Shown: piece by piece, positions 41,443 to 49,646 of the stretch
Layout of the letters: each line of letters begins with the position of its first letter
Position numbering within the stretch: position 1 is the first letter of the stretch
Assembly (NCBI GenBank): GCA_016713675.1
Contig: JADJOS010000001.1
Location: 558,001 to 622,000 of the forward strand
Origin: Acidobacteriota bacterium
GTDB taxonomy: Bacteria; Acidobacteriota; Blastocatellia; Pyrinomonadales; Pyrinomonadaceae
DNA: 64,000 nucleotides
Direction of reading: 5' to 3'
Notes under the pieces: model-generated
Told to the model about the DNA's origin: nothing
The model's database searches: none
The model's input: only the letters and a program-made list of their open reading frames with translations
Made by a program: the position numbers and the translations under genes

Positions 41443-42775
41443 CTATAATATCGGGCCGGCAGGCGTACCGAACACCTTAACTTCTGCAAGCATCAACTTC
41501 GCACTGGGACCTGTGATCTGCACCATCACATATCGGGCTCGTTTGCTGCCGGTAAATTTTAGTGGATATGTTTGGTCTTTCTTAAAAGTTTTCAATCCCA
41601 AAGAGAATTCTTCCCATTCGCCCGTCGCAGTTTTTGTCCAGATCCGAAAATCGGTCAGTGCCTCCGAACAACAATCCGTTCGGTTCCAGATCTGGATCTT
41701 GCTGACTTTGTGATCCGCTCCCAAATCCACCTTCCACCAGGGGTTCGCAGACATCCCAACAGCGGTGTGCGAAACCGATTTCCCCAAACCAATTGCCATC
41801 CGTGTTTCCGTCCACCGCCAGAGCCGCAAGTCCCTCCGTGGGACCAGAACCGCCCCCAATGTTGCTCGATTGTTCGGCGGGTTTTCGGAGGGCAACATTG
41901 ACCTCCGGAGTGGGCGTCGGCGTCGGTATTGGTGTCGGTGTCGGTGTCGGTGTCGTCGTCTTTGTCGGTGCCGGAAAGACCATTGAGTATCCGCCATTAC
42001 CTGAATGCTCGATTCGATAAAGGAGCCCGTCATTATTGATCAGCCACAATTCCTTGCCAACAGAAAATAGAAACTTCGCAGCACCCCATGCCGCCACAAC
42101 CAAAGTTTTAACAGGTTGAGTAGTAGTAACAGTGCGGTAAAGTCCGGACGATTCAATACTGTAAAAATCACGATCATCGACATTAGTGCCCAAACGGGTA
42201 CCTGTCAATAGATTAGCCGGACCACCGGCGACCGCCGCGCCAGTTGACGGATTGACTCCATAAATTTGTGAATAGCCAATTATGACAATCATTCCAGCTT
42301 GGACAAAAAAAAGTTTGGCACCTGGCCAGGGATTAGTTCCAATTCTCGTTTTAACAGCGCTTATGAGATCTGTTCGGTAGAGCCCCCCATCCTTCTCGAT
42401 CGTATAAAGAAAAGCACTGTCTGTAGTCAGTAAACGTACGTTGATCCAATTGCGACTGGCGATAATCGTTGACGGGAAGTGTTTCTGAAGATCACCACCA
42501 GCGGTAATGCTATAAAGATTTGTGCCATTGGAAAACAAAAACTTTTCCGACTGAAAGCCCTTACCTACTGCGGTTTTTACACCCGTTGTGATTTCCGTGC
42601 GGTAGAGGTTCCCATCCGGCTCAGTAGTGTAGAGATCATTACCGACAGTAGTCATCAAGCTTGTATTGCCCCACGACTGGGAATATATTGTGGGCGCGAA
42701 AATAAACCCCGCGACAATTATTAGGAATAAGCTCATTCGGAAATAGCCAAGCGCTTTCCAGACACTATTTAACAT
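41443..42775 (-). pseudogene. Secreted beta-propeller plus F5/8-type C domain protein, one frameshift
   Basis: The first frame (41582-42775) has a signal peptide (about 14-32), a tachylectin-like propeller with repeated GxLYRTxxxxxVKT words (DGNLYRTEITTGVKT, GGLYRTDLISAVKT), a TPTPTPTP linker and the start of a discoidin domain (NVALRKPAEQSSNIGGGSGP). The rest of that domain (SVSHTAVGMSANPWWKVDLG ... AEVKVFGTPAG) is in another frame from 41782 down. Removing one G from the four-G run at 41782-41785 joins them into a protein of about 444 residues. AAGGAG lies nine bases before the ATG. Confidence 0.75.
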
Positions 42776-42928
42776 TTTATTGATCTCCTTATTGGTAACG
42801 ATCGAAATAAGCCGGTGATCTTCCGCGTATTTGAGTGTTTAGCAAAATCCCGAGGGTCCGCTCGTAGATGTTTCGATCCCTCTGAAACTTCGTCCTTGTT
42901 TGGTCGTGGTCGCAAGGCTCTCCTCGTA

Positions 42929-42972
42929 CCACTGGAAAATGTAATTCAACAAACGTTGCACACGATAGAAAT
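42929..42972. repeat. 44 bp direct repeat, copy 1
   Basis: CCACTGGAAAATGTAATTCA at its start and AACGTTGCACACG near its end. The same 44 bp recur at 43583-43626 with about four differences. Both copies lie upstream of minus-strand secreted-protein genes. Confidence 0.75.
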
Positions 42973-43017
42973 CGATCAAGATATCTGGCGAAAGGCGAAA
43001 GGTATTGTCTATTGACG

Positions 43018-43350
43018 TTACTTAAGATGGTCGATCGCCTTGCCGAGAAAATCGACTACTTTTTTCCGTAATCCATCGTCCTTGATAATCCCGCTTTTGG
43101 TCTTCGCCGCAGTTACCTCGGACAATGCCGTCCTGAGGTAATTCTTATTTGCATTTAGCATGTTTTCCGCACATAACTTCATTTCTTCAAGACTTCGATT
43201 ATCCATAGTGCATTCGTCTGATATCGAAGTACGATTTATATTGCCGATCGCATCTTGAGCTCGGTTAATATTGTCCCGCAGTTCCTTCAAAGAGTTTTCT
43301 GAGGTTACTTGATCTGAGCGAAGCTCCCAGACGATGTTCTGAGCGTTCAT
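43018..43350 (-). CDS. Helical protein, possible continuation of the gene at 43347
   Basis: A 110-residue helical, charged protein (MNAQNIVWELRSDQVTSENS, NNINRAQDAIGN-type repeats) without a signal peptide. It overlaps the signal-bearing gene upstream by 4 bp (ATGA). A one-base shift would instead join the two as LDAA-FQALMNAQNIVWELRS, one exported helical protein of about 177 residues. In a neighbourhood where other genes carry single-base breaks this is plausible. No family is recognised. Confidence 0.5.
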   Translation of the reverse strand: MNAQNIVWELRSDQVTSENSLKELRDNINRAQDAIGNINRTSISDECTMDNRSLEEMKLCAENMLNANKNYLRTALSEVTAAKTKSGIIKDDGLRKKVVDFLGKAIDHLK

Positions 43351-43550
43351 GAGTGCCTGGAAGCAGCATCAAGATCCTCGAAGCTGAGCTCAAGCGCCGG
43401 CCTTTCGGTGTCGGCCGCACTCGCAGGTAGTTGAGCGGCGTTCGTCAGCATCAAAACCGCAAACAACGTAAAGATCAATAGCCCGAAATAAGCCAGAGCG
43501 TTAGATCGATACATTTCAGGTTTTGTCCGAACTAAAAGTTTCTGCTTCAT
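43347..43550 (-). CDS. Small membrane-anchored or exported protein
   Basis: 67 residues with a basic N-terminus, one hydrophobic helix (YFGLLIFTLFAVLMLTN) and a short acidic tail (ELSFEDLDAASRHS). AGGAG lies seven bases before the ATG. It may be only the N-terminal part of a larger exported protein continued at 43350. Confidence 0.5.
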   Translation of the reverse strand: MKQKLLVRTKPEMYRSNALAYFGLLIFTLFAVLMLTNAAQLPASAADTERPALELSFEDLDAASRHS

Positions 43551-43582
43551 TTTTTTCTCCTGAAAAGTTGGCCTTCACAGGG

Positions 43583-43626
43583 CCACTGGAAAATGTAATT
43601 CAACAGACGTTGCACACGGTAGGAAT
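43583..43626. repeat. 44 bp direct repeat, copy 2
   Basis: Second copy of the unit at 42929-42972, 654 bp away in the same orientation, 33 bp upstream of the start at 43550. Confidence 0.75.
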
Positions 43627-43954
43627 GCGGTCCTCGTTGACGAACGAGAGTTCAAACGGCACGCAATGAGGGACTGTTTGGTCCCTTATTCACAGCGTTT
43701 GACAGAGGGCTGGGAGCACGAAAAAGGCTTGAATTCAGGAACTATACACGAATAACATCCGATTACCTAATTAAACCGATTAGATTTTCTAACGGCCAAT
43801 TAACACGAATCGGAACCGCCCAGAAGCACCAGACCTGAAGCGTATACGGGAGCCGGAGAACTAGAATTACGGGTTTAAGACGATACCTATGGACCGTGCG
43901 CTCGGGAACTTGGCTATCCGGGATAGGCTGGGAAAGCTATGAGGCACGAGCTGT
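43627..43954. other. 330 bp without a gene
   Basis: The only structure seen is a small hairpin AGGGAC-TGTTTG-GTCCCT at 43669-43686. The rest shows no open frame with coding character and leads into the hydrolase fossil at 43955. Confidence 0.5.
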
Positions 43955-44036
43955 GGGCGGGGCCACACATCGCTATTCGACACCCCCGAGGCGATCGCTG
44001 CTTACAACCTGTTTATAAACCGCTGATGCGAGCTAT
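43955..44036 (+). pseudogene. Fossil 3' end of a hydrolase gene
   Basis: This stretch matches 40061-40144 (the last 24 codons, stop codon and 13 following bases of the hydrolase gene) at about 90% identity, including GGCCACACATCGCTATTCGA and GCTTACAAC. It keeps the TGA (44024-44026) and then runs into the end of the beta-lactamase gene. No upstream part of a hydrolase gene is present. It is a partial duplicate or the leftover of a second copy. Confidence 0.8.
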
Positions 44037-44947
44037 TTCGTTTTCGCTGCAAAATGATCCCAAGCCGCTTTGGCGATGTCGGCTATGATTCTTTCGTTGG
44101 TGTCGAAATCTTCTTTCGAATCGGTGACGAATACGCTGATGTAGAAATACTTGCCGTTTGGCAGAAAGACGATGCCGATGTCATTTACGGCGGCGTAAAC
44201 ACCGGTGGTTTTGTGGGCACCGGAATAACCTGTTTTATGAGCGACGATCGCACCGGCGGGAAGCTGGCCCTTAAGACGCTTTGGACCGGTCGAGGTTTCA
44301 CGCATTGCTTTCCAGATAAAATCGTGACCTATTTGCGAGAGCTGCTTTTTCTTGTTTTCGTAAAACTTTTTTAGGACATCGTTGGCGGCATTTGGCGTGG
44401 TCCAATTCTGGAACATCAAGTCCCAATTCGACTGCATTGTCTCTTCGTTGATCTTGATCGCGATGTCTTTGATGCCATGTTTCTTGAAGTAGTTTTCAAC
44501 GGCGACCGGGCCTCCGAGAAGCCGCAGCAGAGCATCGCAAGTGGCATTGTCGCTCTGCGAGACTGAGTATTCGATCAATTTTGATATCGGAAAACTGCCG
44601 CCTTCGGGGTTCTCTTCTCTTAGCGGACTCCACATGCCGGGCAGCATTTGGTCTTTCTTGATCTCGACCTGTTGATCGAGCGTAAACTTGCCCTTGTCGA
44701 TCTCCGCCAACATCATCAGCCCGATGTGATATTTGAAAACGCTCTGCATCGGATAGCGACGCTCGCCGTTGATCACTATCTCGTCCTTGCCGTCGCCGCC
44801 AACGATCGCAACGCCGACCAAAGCTTTCTTGGTCGAAACGATCTGCTCGATCTGCTTCCGAAGCGAGTCCTTGCTCTGAGTAAATACCGAACTTGACGCA
44901 GCCAAAATGGCAAGTGCCGACAAACAAATGAACTTGGTCATTTTCAT
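44033..44947 (-). CDS. Class A beta-lactamase, subclass A2-like
   Basis: A 304-residue periplasmic serine beta-lactamase with a signal peptide (about 1-23). The catalytic SxxK is S69-V-F-K72 in PMQSVFKYH, the SDN loop is S132-D-N134, the omega-loop Glu is in NEETMQSNW (about 168) and KTG is at 238-240 (HKTGYSG). The QSVFK word and the QNWTTP insertion are features of subclass A2 enzymes (the PER, VEB, CfxA side of class A). All catalytic residues are there, so it should hydrolyse beta-lactams; the spectrum cannot be told. The gene follows a thiC fossil by 3 bp and ends on a hydrolase fossil. Confidence 0.88.
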   Translation of the reverse strand: MKMTKFICLSALAILAASSSVFTQSKDSLRKQIEQIVSTKKALVGVAIVGGDGKDEIVINGERRYPMQSVFKYHIGLMMLAEIDKGKFTLDQQVEIKKDQMLPGMWSPLREENPEGGSFPISKLIEYSVSQSDNATCDALLRLLGGPVAVENYFKKHGIKDIAIKINEETMQSNWDLMFQNWTTPNAANDVLKKFYENKKKQLSQIGHDFIWKAMRETSTGPKRLKGQLPAGAIVAHKTGYSGAHKTTGVYAAVNDIGIVFLPNGKYFYISVFVTDSKEDFDTNERIIADIAKAAWDHFAAKTK

Positions 44948-44950
44948 AGT

Positions 44951-45054
44951 TTAATGGTGGTCGCCCGAGGCAGCTCCATCCGGATCATGATAGATCTCGC
45001 TGCCGGTCGCTTTGAACTCGGCGGCCTTTTCGCTCATGCCGACGGCGACAGCAT
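44951..45054 (-). pseudogene. Fossil 3' end of a diverged thiC
   Basis: The minus strand reads HAVAVGMSEKAAEFKATGSE, then IYHDPDGAASGDHH and TAA. The intact thiC at 46114 ends ALAVGMSEKAAEFKASGSEI, then YHGNVPDGAKEHH. The protein match is high while third codon bases differ, so this is not a fresh copy but the end of another, related thiC allele. It starts 2 bp after the stop of the GyrI-like gene and ends 3 bp before the beta-lactamase start. Confidence 0.85.
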
Positions 45055-45056
45055 GT

Positions 45057-45533
45057 TTACTTATTTGGTTTTATGGGGATCCAAATCTCTTCTTCAGAGT
45101 TCGGGTCGTTGTTTTTATACTTTTCGCCCAAGACCTCAAAATGGGGTCTGTCGTCTAATTGATATTCTGAGTTTGGCAGCCAAGTGCCGAGAATATATTG
45201 AAAAATAGAGTTCGTGTTTGGGCCTTTGTAATCAAATACCGCGTAAAGTCCGCTTTCCAGAGTGAACTTTTCCATCTCGTCGGGAATGTTTTCAAAGCCG
45301 GAAACTTCAACCGCTGCCCATTTTTGAAACTCGTTTGACGGTGAAAAATTCGCGAAATATGTTGACGGATAAACGGCCATTGAGATGAGTTCACTCGTCA
45401 GATTGTTAGATATTGCTTTCCGTCGCGGTAAAAACAACTGCCAAAGTTCGCCGACTCGGAAATCTGCCAAACTCATCGTTAGTTTGTTGCCTGCTAATTT
45501 TTTCTCATTAGATATTTCTATTCGCGGTGTCAT
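45057..45533 (-). CDS. GyrI-like (AraC effector-binding) domain protein
   Basis: A 158-residue single-domain protein of the GyrI-like/SRPBCC-like ligand-binding family (PF06445): MTPRIEISNEKKLAGNKLTM, GELWQLFLPRRKAI, the ISMAVYPSTYFANF strand and the family end LDDRPHFEVLGEKYKNND. It has no DNA-binding part. Composition is AT-rich and the wording resembles Bacteroidetes versions, so transfer is likely. It overlaps the pentapeptide-repeat gene by 4 bp. Relatives bind small hydrophobic drugs or, in GyrI/SbmC, DNA gyrase. Confidence 0.78.
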   Translation of the reverse strand: MTPRIEISNEKKLAGNKLTMSLADFRVGELWQLFLPRRKAISNNLTSELISMAVYPSTYFANFSPSNEFQKWAAVEVSGFENIPDEMEKFTLESGLYAVFDYKGPNTNSIFQYILGTWLPNSEYQLDDRPHFEVLGEKYKNNDPNSEEEIWIPIKPNK

Positions 45534-46090
45534 CTTTCTATTTCAATATTGTATTTTTCCAAAAGTCCGCTAACCCCCGAGATCGAGAATTTCGCCATTT
45601 TGATCTTGTTGTTATCTGGATCAATGGAATAGTTATAAGAAGTCCGAAAGTCCGATTTTTCAAGTATGGTCTGGTCAAAAACGGCGTTCTTCAAGTCGCA
45701 TTGGTCAAATATCACGCCCGTCAGATCGCTTTCCGAAAAATCGACTTCGAGTAACCGAGTATTTTTGAAAACAGTATTTTTGATTTTCGTGTTGTGGAAC
45801 GAAGAATGATTTAGCGAGCAACCGTCAAAGGAAAAGGACAGCCCGAACTTGTTGCAAACGTCAAAGCTCAGTCCCAGCATTTTGCAGTTGTTGAAACTCA
45901 CATCACGCCAAACCGTTTCGATAAGTTTTGCCAAACTCAAATTGCAGTCGTTAAACTCGCAATCTATAAACTTAAATTCCGAAAGGTCGATTTCGGAAAA
46001 ATTGCAATTATTAAATGTGTAGTTTTCGTATTCGTTGTTTTTTGGCAGATTTTCCGTAAAATCAACACCATCAACGATTTCGTCTTCCAT
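45530..46090 (-). CDS. Pentapeptide-repeat protein
   Basis: A 186-residue protein made of about 25 A(D/N)LXX-type five-residue turns (NNCNFSEIDLSEFKFIDCEF, FSESDLTGVIFDQCDLKNAV), giving a right-handed quadrilateral beta helix. It ends with the capping stretch YSIDPDNNKIKMAKFSISGV. Qnr and MfpA proteins have the same build and protect gyrase from quinolones, but most pentapeptide proteins have other or unknown roles. It starts 24 bp after thiC and is AT-rich against its neighbours, as is the coupled GyrI-like gene. Confidence 0.82.
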   Translation of the reverse strand: MEDEIVDGVDFTENLPKNNEYENYTFNNCNFSEIDLSEFKFIDCEFNDCNLSLAKLIETVWRDVSFNNCKMLGLSFDVCNKFGLSFSFDGCSLNHSSFHNTKIKNTVFKNTRLLEVDFSESDLTGVIFDQCDLKNAVFDQTILEKSDFRTSYNYSIDPDNNKIKMAKFSISGVSGLLEKYNIEIER

Positions 46091-46113
46091 GACTGTTAAT
46101 TTTGAGGCAAGAG

Positions 46114-48102
46114 TTAATGATGCTCTTTTGCCCCATCAGGCACATTCCCGTGGTAGATCTCGCTGCCAGAAGCTTTGAACTCCGCAGCTTTTTCGCTCAT
46201 ACCAACCGCCAATGCTCTTTCCGCCTCTATGTTTTGGGCGTTCGCATAATCGCGGACGTCCTGAGTGATCTTCATCGAGCAGAAGTGCGGGCCGCACATC
46301 GAGCAGAAGTGGGCGAGCTTTGCACCTTCGGCAGGCAATGTTTCGTCGTGAAACTCCTTTGCTTTCTCCGGATCGAGGCCGAGGTTGAATTGATCTTCCC
46401 AACGGAATTCAAAGCGTGCTTTCGACAGTGCATTGTCGCGGTATTGTGCTCCGGGATGGCCCTTTGCCAGATCGGCAGCATGGGCGGCGAGCTTGTAAGT
46501 GATGACGCCTTCTTTTACATCCTGTTTGTTCGGCAGTCCGAGGTGTTCTTTAGGTGTCACGTAGCAGAGCATCGCCGTGCCGAACCAGCCGATCATCGCC
46601 GCTCCGATGCCCGACGTGATGTGGTCGTAGCCCGGAGCGATGTCGGTCGTCAGCGGCCCCAGCGTGTAGAACGGAGCTTCGCCGCAGACCTCGAGCTGCT
46701 TGTCCATGTTTTCCTTGATCAGGTGAATCGGCACGTGGCCCGGCCCTTCGATCATAGTCTGGCATTCCATTTCCCAAGCGATCTTTGTCAGCTCGCCAAG
46801 CGTATCTAGCTCGGCAAACTGCGCTTCGTCGTTCGCATCGGCGATCGAACCAGGCCGCAAACCGTCGCCTAACGAAAACGCCACATCATACGTCCGCATG
46901 ATCTCGCAGATCTCTCGGAAACGTGTGTATAAGAAGCTTTCCTCGTGATGGGCCAAACACCATTTTGCCATGATCGAACCGCCGCGGCTGACGATGCCGG
47001 TCGTGCGTTTCGCCGTCATCGGAATGTACGGCAAACGCACACCCGCGTGGATCGTAAAATAATCAACGCCCTGCTCGGCCTGTTCGATCAGCGTGTCGCG
47101 GTAAATTTCCCACGTCAGGTCCTCAGCCTTGCCGTTCACTTTTTCAAGAGCCTGATAGATCGGAACGGTCCCGATCGGCACCGGCGAATTGCGGAGGATC
47201 CATTCGCGAGTCGCGTGGATGTTCTTGCCCGTCGAGAGGTCCATCACCGTATCAGCTCCCCACAGCGTCGACCAACGCATCTTCTCGACCTCTTCCTCAA
47301 TGCTTGAGGCGATCGCCGAATTGCCGATGTTCGCGTTGATCTTGACCAGAAAATTACGCCCGATCGCCATTGGTTCGCTTTCGGGATGATTGATGTTGTT
47401 CGGGATGATCGCCCGCCCGCGAGCAACCTCGTCGCGGACGAATTCGGGCGTCACAAACTCAGGTATCGCCGCCCCGAACGACTCGCCTTTGTGCTGATGA
47501 TTGAGCGACGAACGGTCGCTGCGTTCCGAAAGAGCAAGATGATCGAACGCCGCCTGCCGCCCCAGATTCTCGCGTATCGCGACGTATTCCATCTCGGGAG
47601 TAATAATTCCCTTTCGCGCGTAATGCATCTGCGTGACGCACGCACCGTTTTTGGCTCTCAATGGAGCGCGCCTCAGTCCCGGAAATTCCTCGAGCGTCCC
47701 GCGTTCATTCGCCTTCGCGATCTCCTCGGCACCTTTGGTCAGATAGCCGTTATCCTGCGGCAAAACTTGGCGGCCCTCGTATTCCTCGACATCGCCGCGT
47801 CCGACGATCCAATCCCGACGCAATGCCGGTAGGCCTTCGCGGACGTCACACTTAGTGCCCGGATCGGTCCAAACGCCGCTCGTGTCATACACACGCACCG
47901 GCGGATTCTCCTGCAAAGCCCCGTCAAAGTCCTTCGACGGCGACAGAGCGATCTCCCGAAACGGCACCCTTAAATTGTGTTTGTTTTGATTGACCGTCGA
48001 GCCATTCGTCTCGACATAAACTTTGCGCGAAGCCGGCAATTTAACCTCATCGCTCGTCTTCTCCACTGACAACTGTCCACTGACCTCTGATCTCTGTTCC
48101 AT
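46114..48102 (-). CDS. thiC: Phosphomethylpyrimidine synthase
   Basis: A 662-residue radical-SAM enzyme that turns aminoimidazole ribotide into HMP phosphate for thiamine. The C-terminal cluster motif CSMCGPHFCSMK (CX2CX4C) is intact, as are GIISRGG-like GIVSRGGSIMAKWCLAHHEE and the MIEGPGHVPIHLIKENMD block. The gene is led by a TPP riboswitch (48111-48188). Its 3' end is followed by two likely foreign genes and then by a fossil of a different thiC end, so the last codons may have been exchanged. Confidence 0.97.
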   Translation of the reverse strand: MEQRSEVSGQLSVEKTSDEVKLPASRKVYVETNGSTVNQNKHNLRVPFREIALSPSKDFDGALQENPPVRVYDTSGVWTDPGTKCDVREGLPALRRDWIVGRGDVEEYEGRQVLPQDNGYLTKGAEEIAKANERGTLEEFPGLRRAPLRAKNGACVTQMHYARKGIITPEMEYVAIRENLGRQAAFDHLALSERSDRSSLNHQHKGESFGAAIPEFVTPEFVRDEVARGRAIIPNNINHPESEPMAIGRNFLVKINANIGNSAIASSIEEEVEKMRWSTLWGADTVMDLSTGKNIHATREWILRNSPVPIGTVPIYQALEKVNGKAEDLTWEIYRDTLIEQAEQGVDYFTIHAGVRLPYIPMTAKRTTGIVSRGGSIMAKWCLAHHEESFLYTRFREICEIMRTYDVAFSLGDGLRPGSIADANDEAQFAELDTLGELTKIAWEMECQTMIEGPGHVPIHLIKENMDKQLEVCGEAPFYTLGPLTTDIAPGYDHITSGIGAAMIGWFGTAMLCYVTPKEHLGLPNKQDVKEGVITYKLAAHAADLAKGHPGAQYRDNALSKARFEFRWEDQFNLGLDPEKAKEFHDETLPAEGAKLAHFCSMCGPHFCSMKITQDVRDYANAQNIEAERALAVGMSEKAAEFKASGSEIYHGNVPDGAKEHH

Positions 48103-48110
48103 GTTTTTCT

Positions 48111-48188
48111 CCCTTCGTCGGTATTATCCGCATCAGGTTTTTAGGGTAATGTCCTCTCGAACAACTCTCAGCCTGCGGCTCCCCTGAA
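48111..48188 (-). promoter_or_regulatory. TPP riboswitch (THI box)
   Basis: On the minus strand the consensus words appear in order: CAGGGGAGCC, CTGAGAG, ACCCT, ACCTGATGCGGATAATACCG and CGAAGGGAG. They end eight bases before the thiC ATG, so the switch probably controls translation start as well as transcription. Thiamine diphosphate would shut off thiC and whatever is cotranscribed with it. Confidence 0.96.
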
Positions 48189-48335
48189 AACTTTATTGCA
48201 AATCTATTTTACGTTATTTTACCCCAATGAAATAATTGCGAATAGTTCCTGCAACCAATTTACCTTCGCGCTATACTAACTCTTGTCAGTGTTTGTCTAG
48301 TTTTAAACAAAAATAACAGGGAGAACGGAGATAAC

Positions 48336-48872
48336 ATGCGAAAATTTATATTCGGAATGATCGCTGTCCTGGGCGTGCATATCGTATTTGTGGCGTTCTT
48401 TGCGACGCTCGACACGATGGAATCGACCCGAAACGATAGATCGCTTGCCAAACCAAATGCCCTCCCGGCGGCCGGAGAACCCGTTCTCAGCAATGAGATC
48501 GTCGTTGCCGGCGGCACCACGCCCGAGGGACCGGCCGAAACGCCCGCGGCTGACAGACGAACGGCCCGGAGGCCGGCGGCCATCGCAGCCGTCGAACGCC
48601 GAACACCGAACGCCGGCCCGCGTGCCGCCAGAACGGTCAAACCGCAGCCTAAGTTCGTCGCTCCCGTTTACCGATCTGCCGCGTATACGGTCGAGCGGAC
48701 CGAATTTCCGCAGACCGTGACATTCACGGCGGCCGACGATAAGCGTTCCGAGTATGCCGCCAAAACCGAAAAAGCCGCACGCCCCGACAAACGCTCTTTC
48801 CTCGCCAAAGTAGGTTCGATCATTAAAAAACCGTACGACGGCCTCAAGGCGGTCGCCTCATGGCTCCGCTAA
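48336..48872 (+). CDS. Membrane-anchored basic protein, unknown
   Basis: A 178-residue protein with one N-terminal membrane helix (MRKFIFGMIAVLGVHIVFVA), a long Pro/Ala/Arg-rich region (RRTARRPAAIAAVERRTP) and a C-terminal basic helix (FLAKVGSIIKKPYDGLKAVA). A GGGAG site precedes the start. Low sequence complexity prevents family assignment. It probably lies in the periplasm. Confidence 0.65.
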   Translation: MRKFIFGMIAVLGVHIVFVAFFATLDTMESTRNDRSLAKPNALPAAGEPVLSNEIVVAGGTTPEGPAETPAADRRTARRPAAIAAVERRTPNAGPRAARTVKPQPKFVAPVYRSAAYTVERTEFPQTVTFTAADDKRSEYAAKTEKAARPDKRSFLAKVGSIIKKPYDGLKAVASWLR

Positions 48873-48975
48873 ATAAATTTACGCCTATGTTCGATAACTA
48901 ACAGTTCGATCGCTCCGCGTTGATTAGAATCCCTAAGACCGGGAACTTTTTTTTCCAACGAATAAGGAGTAGATC

Positions 48976-49584
48976 ATGAAAAACATCATTATATTAGCTT
49001 CATTGACGATAGGCTTTGCCGTATTTTTAGCAGCCTGCGGCGATGTCAACGTAAACACCAACCGCATGGCCAATCAGGCCGGCAATGCAGTGAACAGGAC
49101 CGCCAATATGGCCGGCAACGCTGTCAACGCGATAGCGAACACCGCCACGGCGATGACCACACCGAGTGCCGAGGACTTTTTGAAAGCAGCCGCCCAGGGC
49201 GGAATGGCAGAGGTCCAACTCGGCAACCTCGCAGCAACCAAATCGCAAAATGCTGAAGTAAAGGCGTTCGGCAAGATGATCGCGGCCGACCACGCCAAGG
49301 TCAACGCCGAGGTCAAGGCCCTCGCAACCAAACTTAAGCTCACGCTTCCCATCGATATCGGCTCGCACAAGTCAACCGTTGACGACCTGACCAAGGCGAC
49401 CGCGGATTTCGATAAAAATTACGTCGCAGCGATGGTCAAAGACCACGAGGACGACGTCGCCGCCTTCCAAAAACAGGCCGACAACGCGACCGATGCCGAC
49501 GTCAAAGCCTTCGCCGCCAAGACCTTGCCGACACTAAAGAGCCATCTCGAAAAGATCAAAGCCATCCAGGCCAAGATGAAATAG
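48976..49584 (+). CDS. DUF4142 lipoprotein
   Basis: A 202-residue lipoprotein: signal with lipobox (VFLAAC, Cys about 21), an Asn/Ala repeat region (ANMAGNAVNAIANTA, three turns) and a ferritin-like four-helix DUF4142 domain (AAQGGMAEVQLGNLAATKSQ, MIAADHAKVNAEVKALATKL, MVKDHEDDVAAFQKQAD). Family members are periplasmic and often linked to stress or biofilm; the reaction is unknown. AAGGAG stands seven bases before the ATG, and a strong terminator follows. Confidence 0.85.
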   Translation: MKNIIILASLTIGFAVFLAACGDVNVNTNRMANQAGNAVNRTANMAGNAVNAIANTATAMTTPSAEDFLKAAAQGGMAEVQLGNLAATKSQNAEVKAFGKMIAADHAKVNAEVKALATKLKLTLPIDIGSHKSTVDDLTKATADFDKNYVAAMVKDHEDDVAAFQKQADNATDADVKAFAAKTLPTLKSHLEKIKAIQAKMK

Positions 49585-49608
49585 GCGGGAAATCAGTTGG
49601 TAAATATA

Positions 49609-49643
49609 GCGTCCGTTTCGGCTCGAACAGCCGGAACGGACGC
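49609..49643. terminator. Bidirectional terminator
   Basis: GCGTCCGTTTCGGCT pairs with AGCCGGAACGGACGC around a five-base loop, between two convergent genes. A T-rich run follows on the plus strand. Confidence 0.88.
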
Positions 49644-49646
49644 TTT

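Noticed and set aside
42929..43626. Integron-type gene cassettes with attC sites between small secreted genes
   Set aside because: The 44 bp repeats lack RYYYAAC and GTTRRRY core pairs and the extended attC hairpin; no integrase is visible.
48920..48955. Terminator between 48872 and 48976
   Set aside because: Only a four-base TCCC/GGGA stem precedes the T-run; too weak to call.
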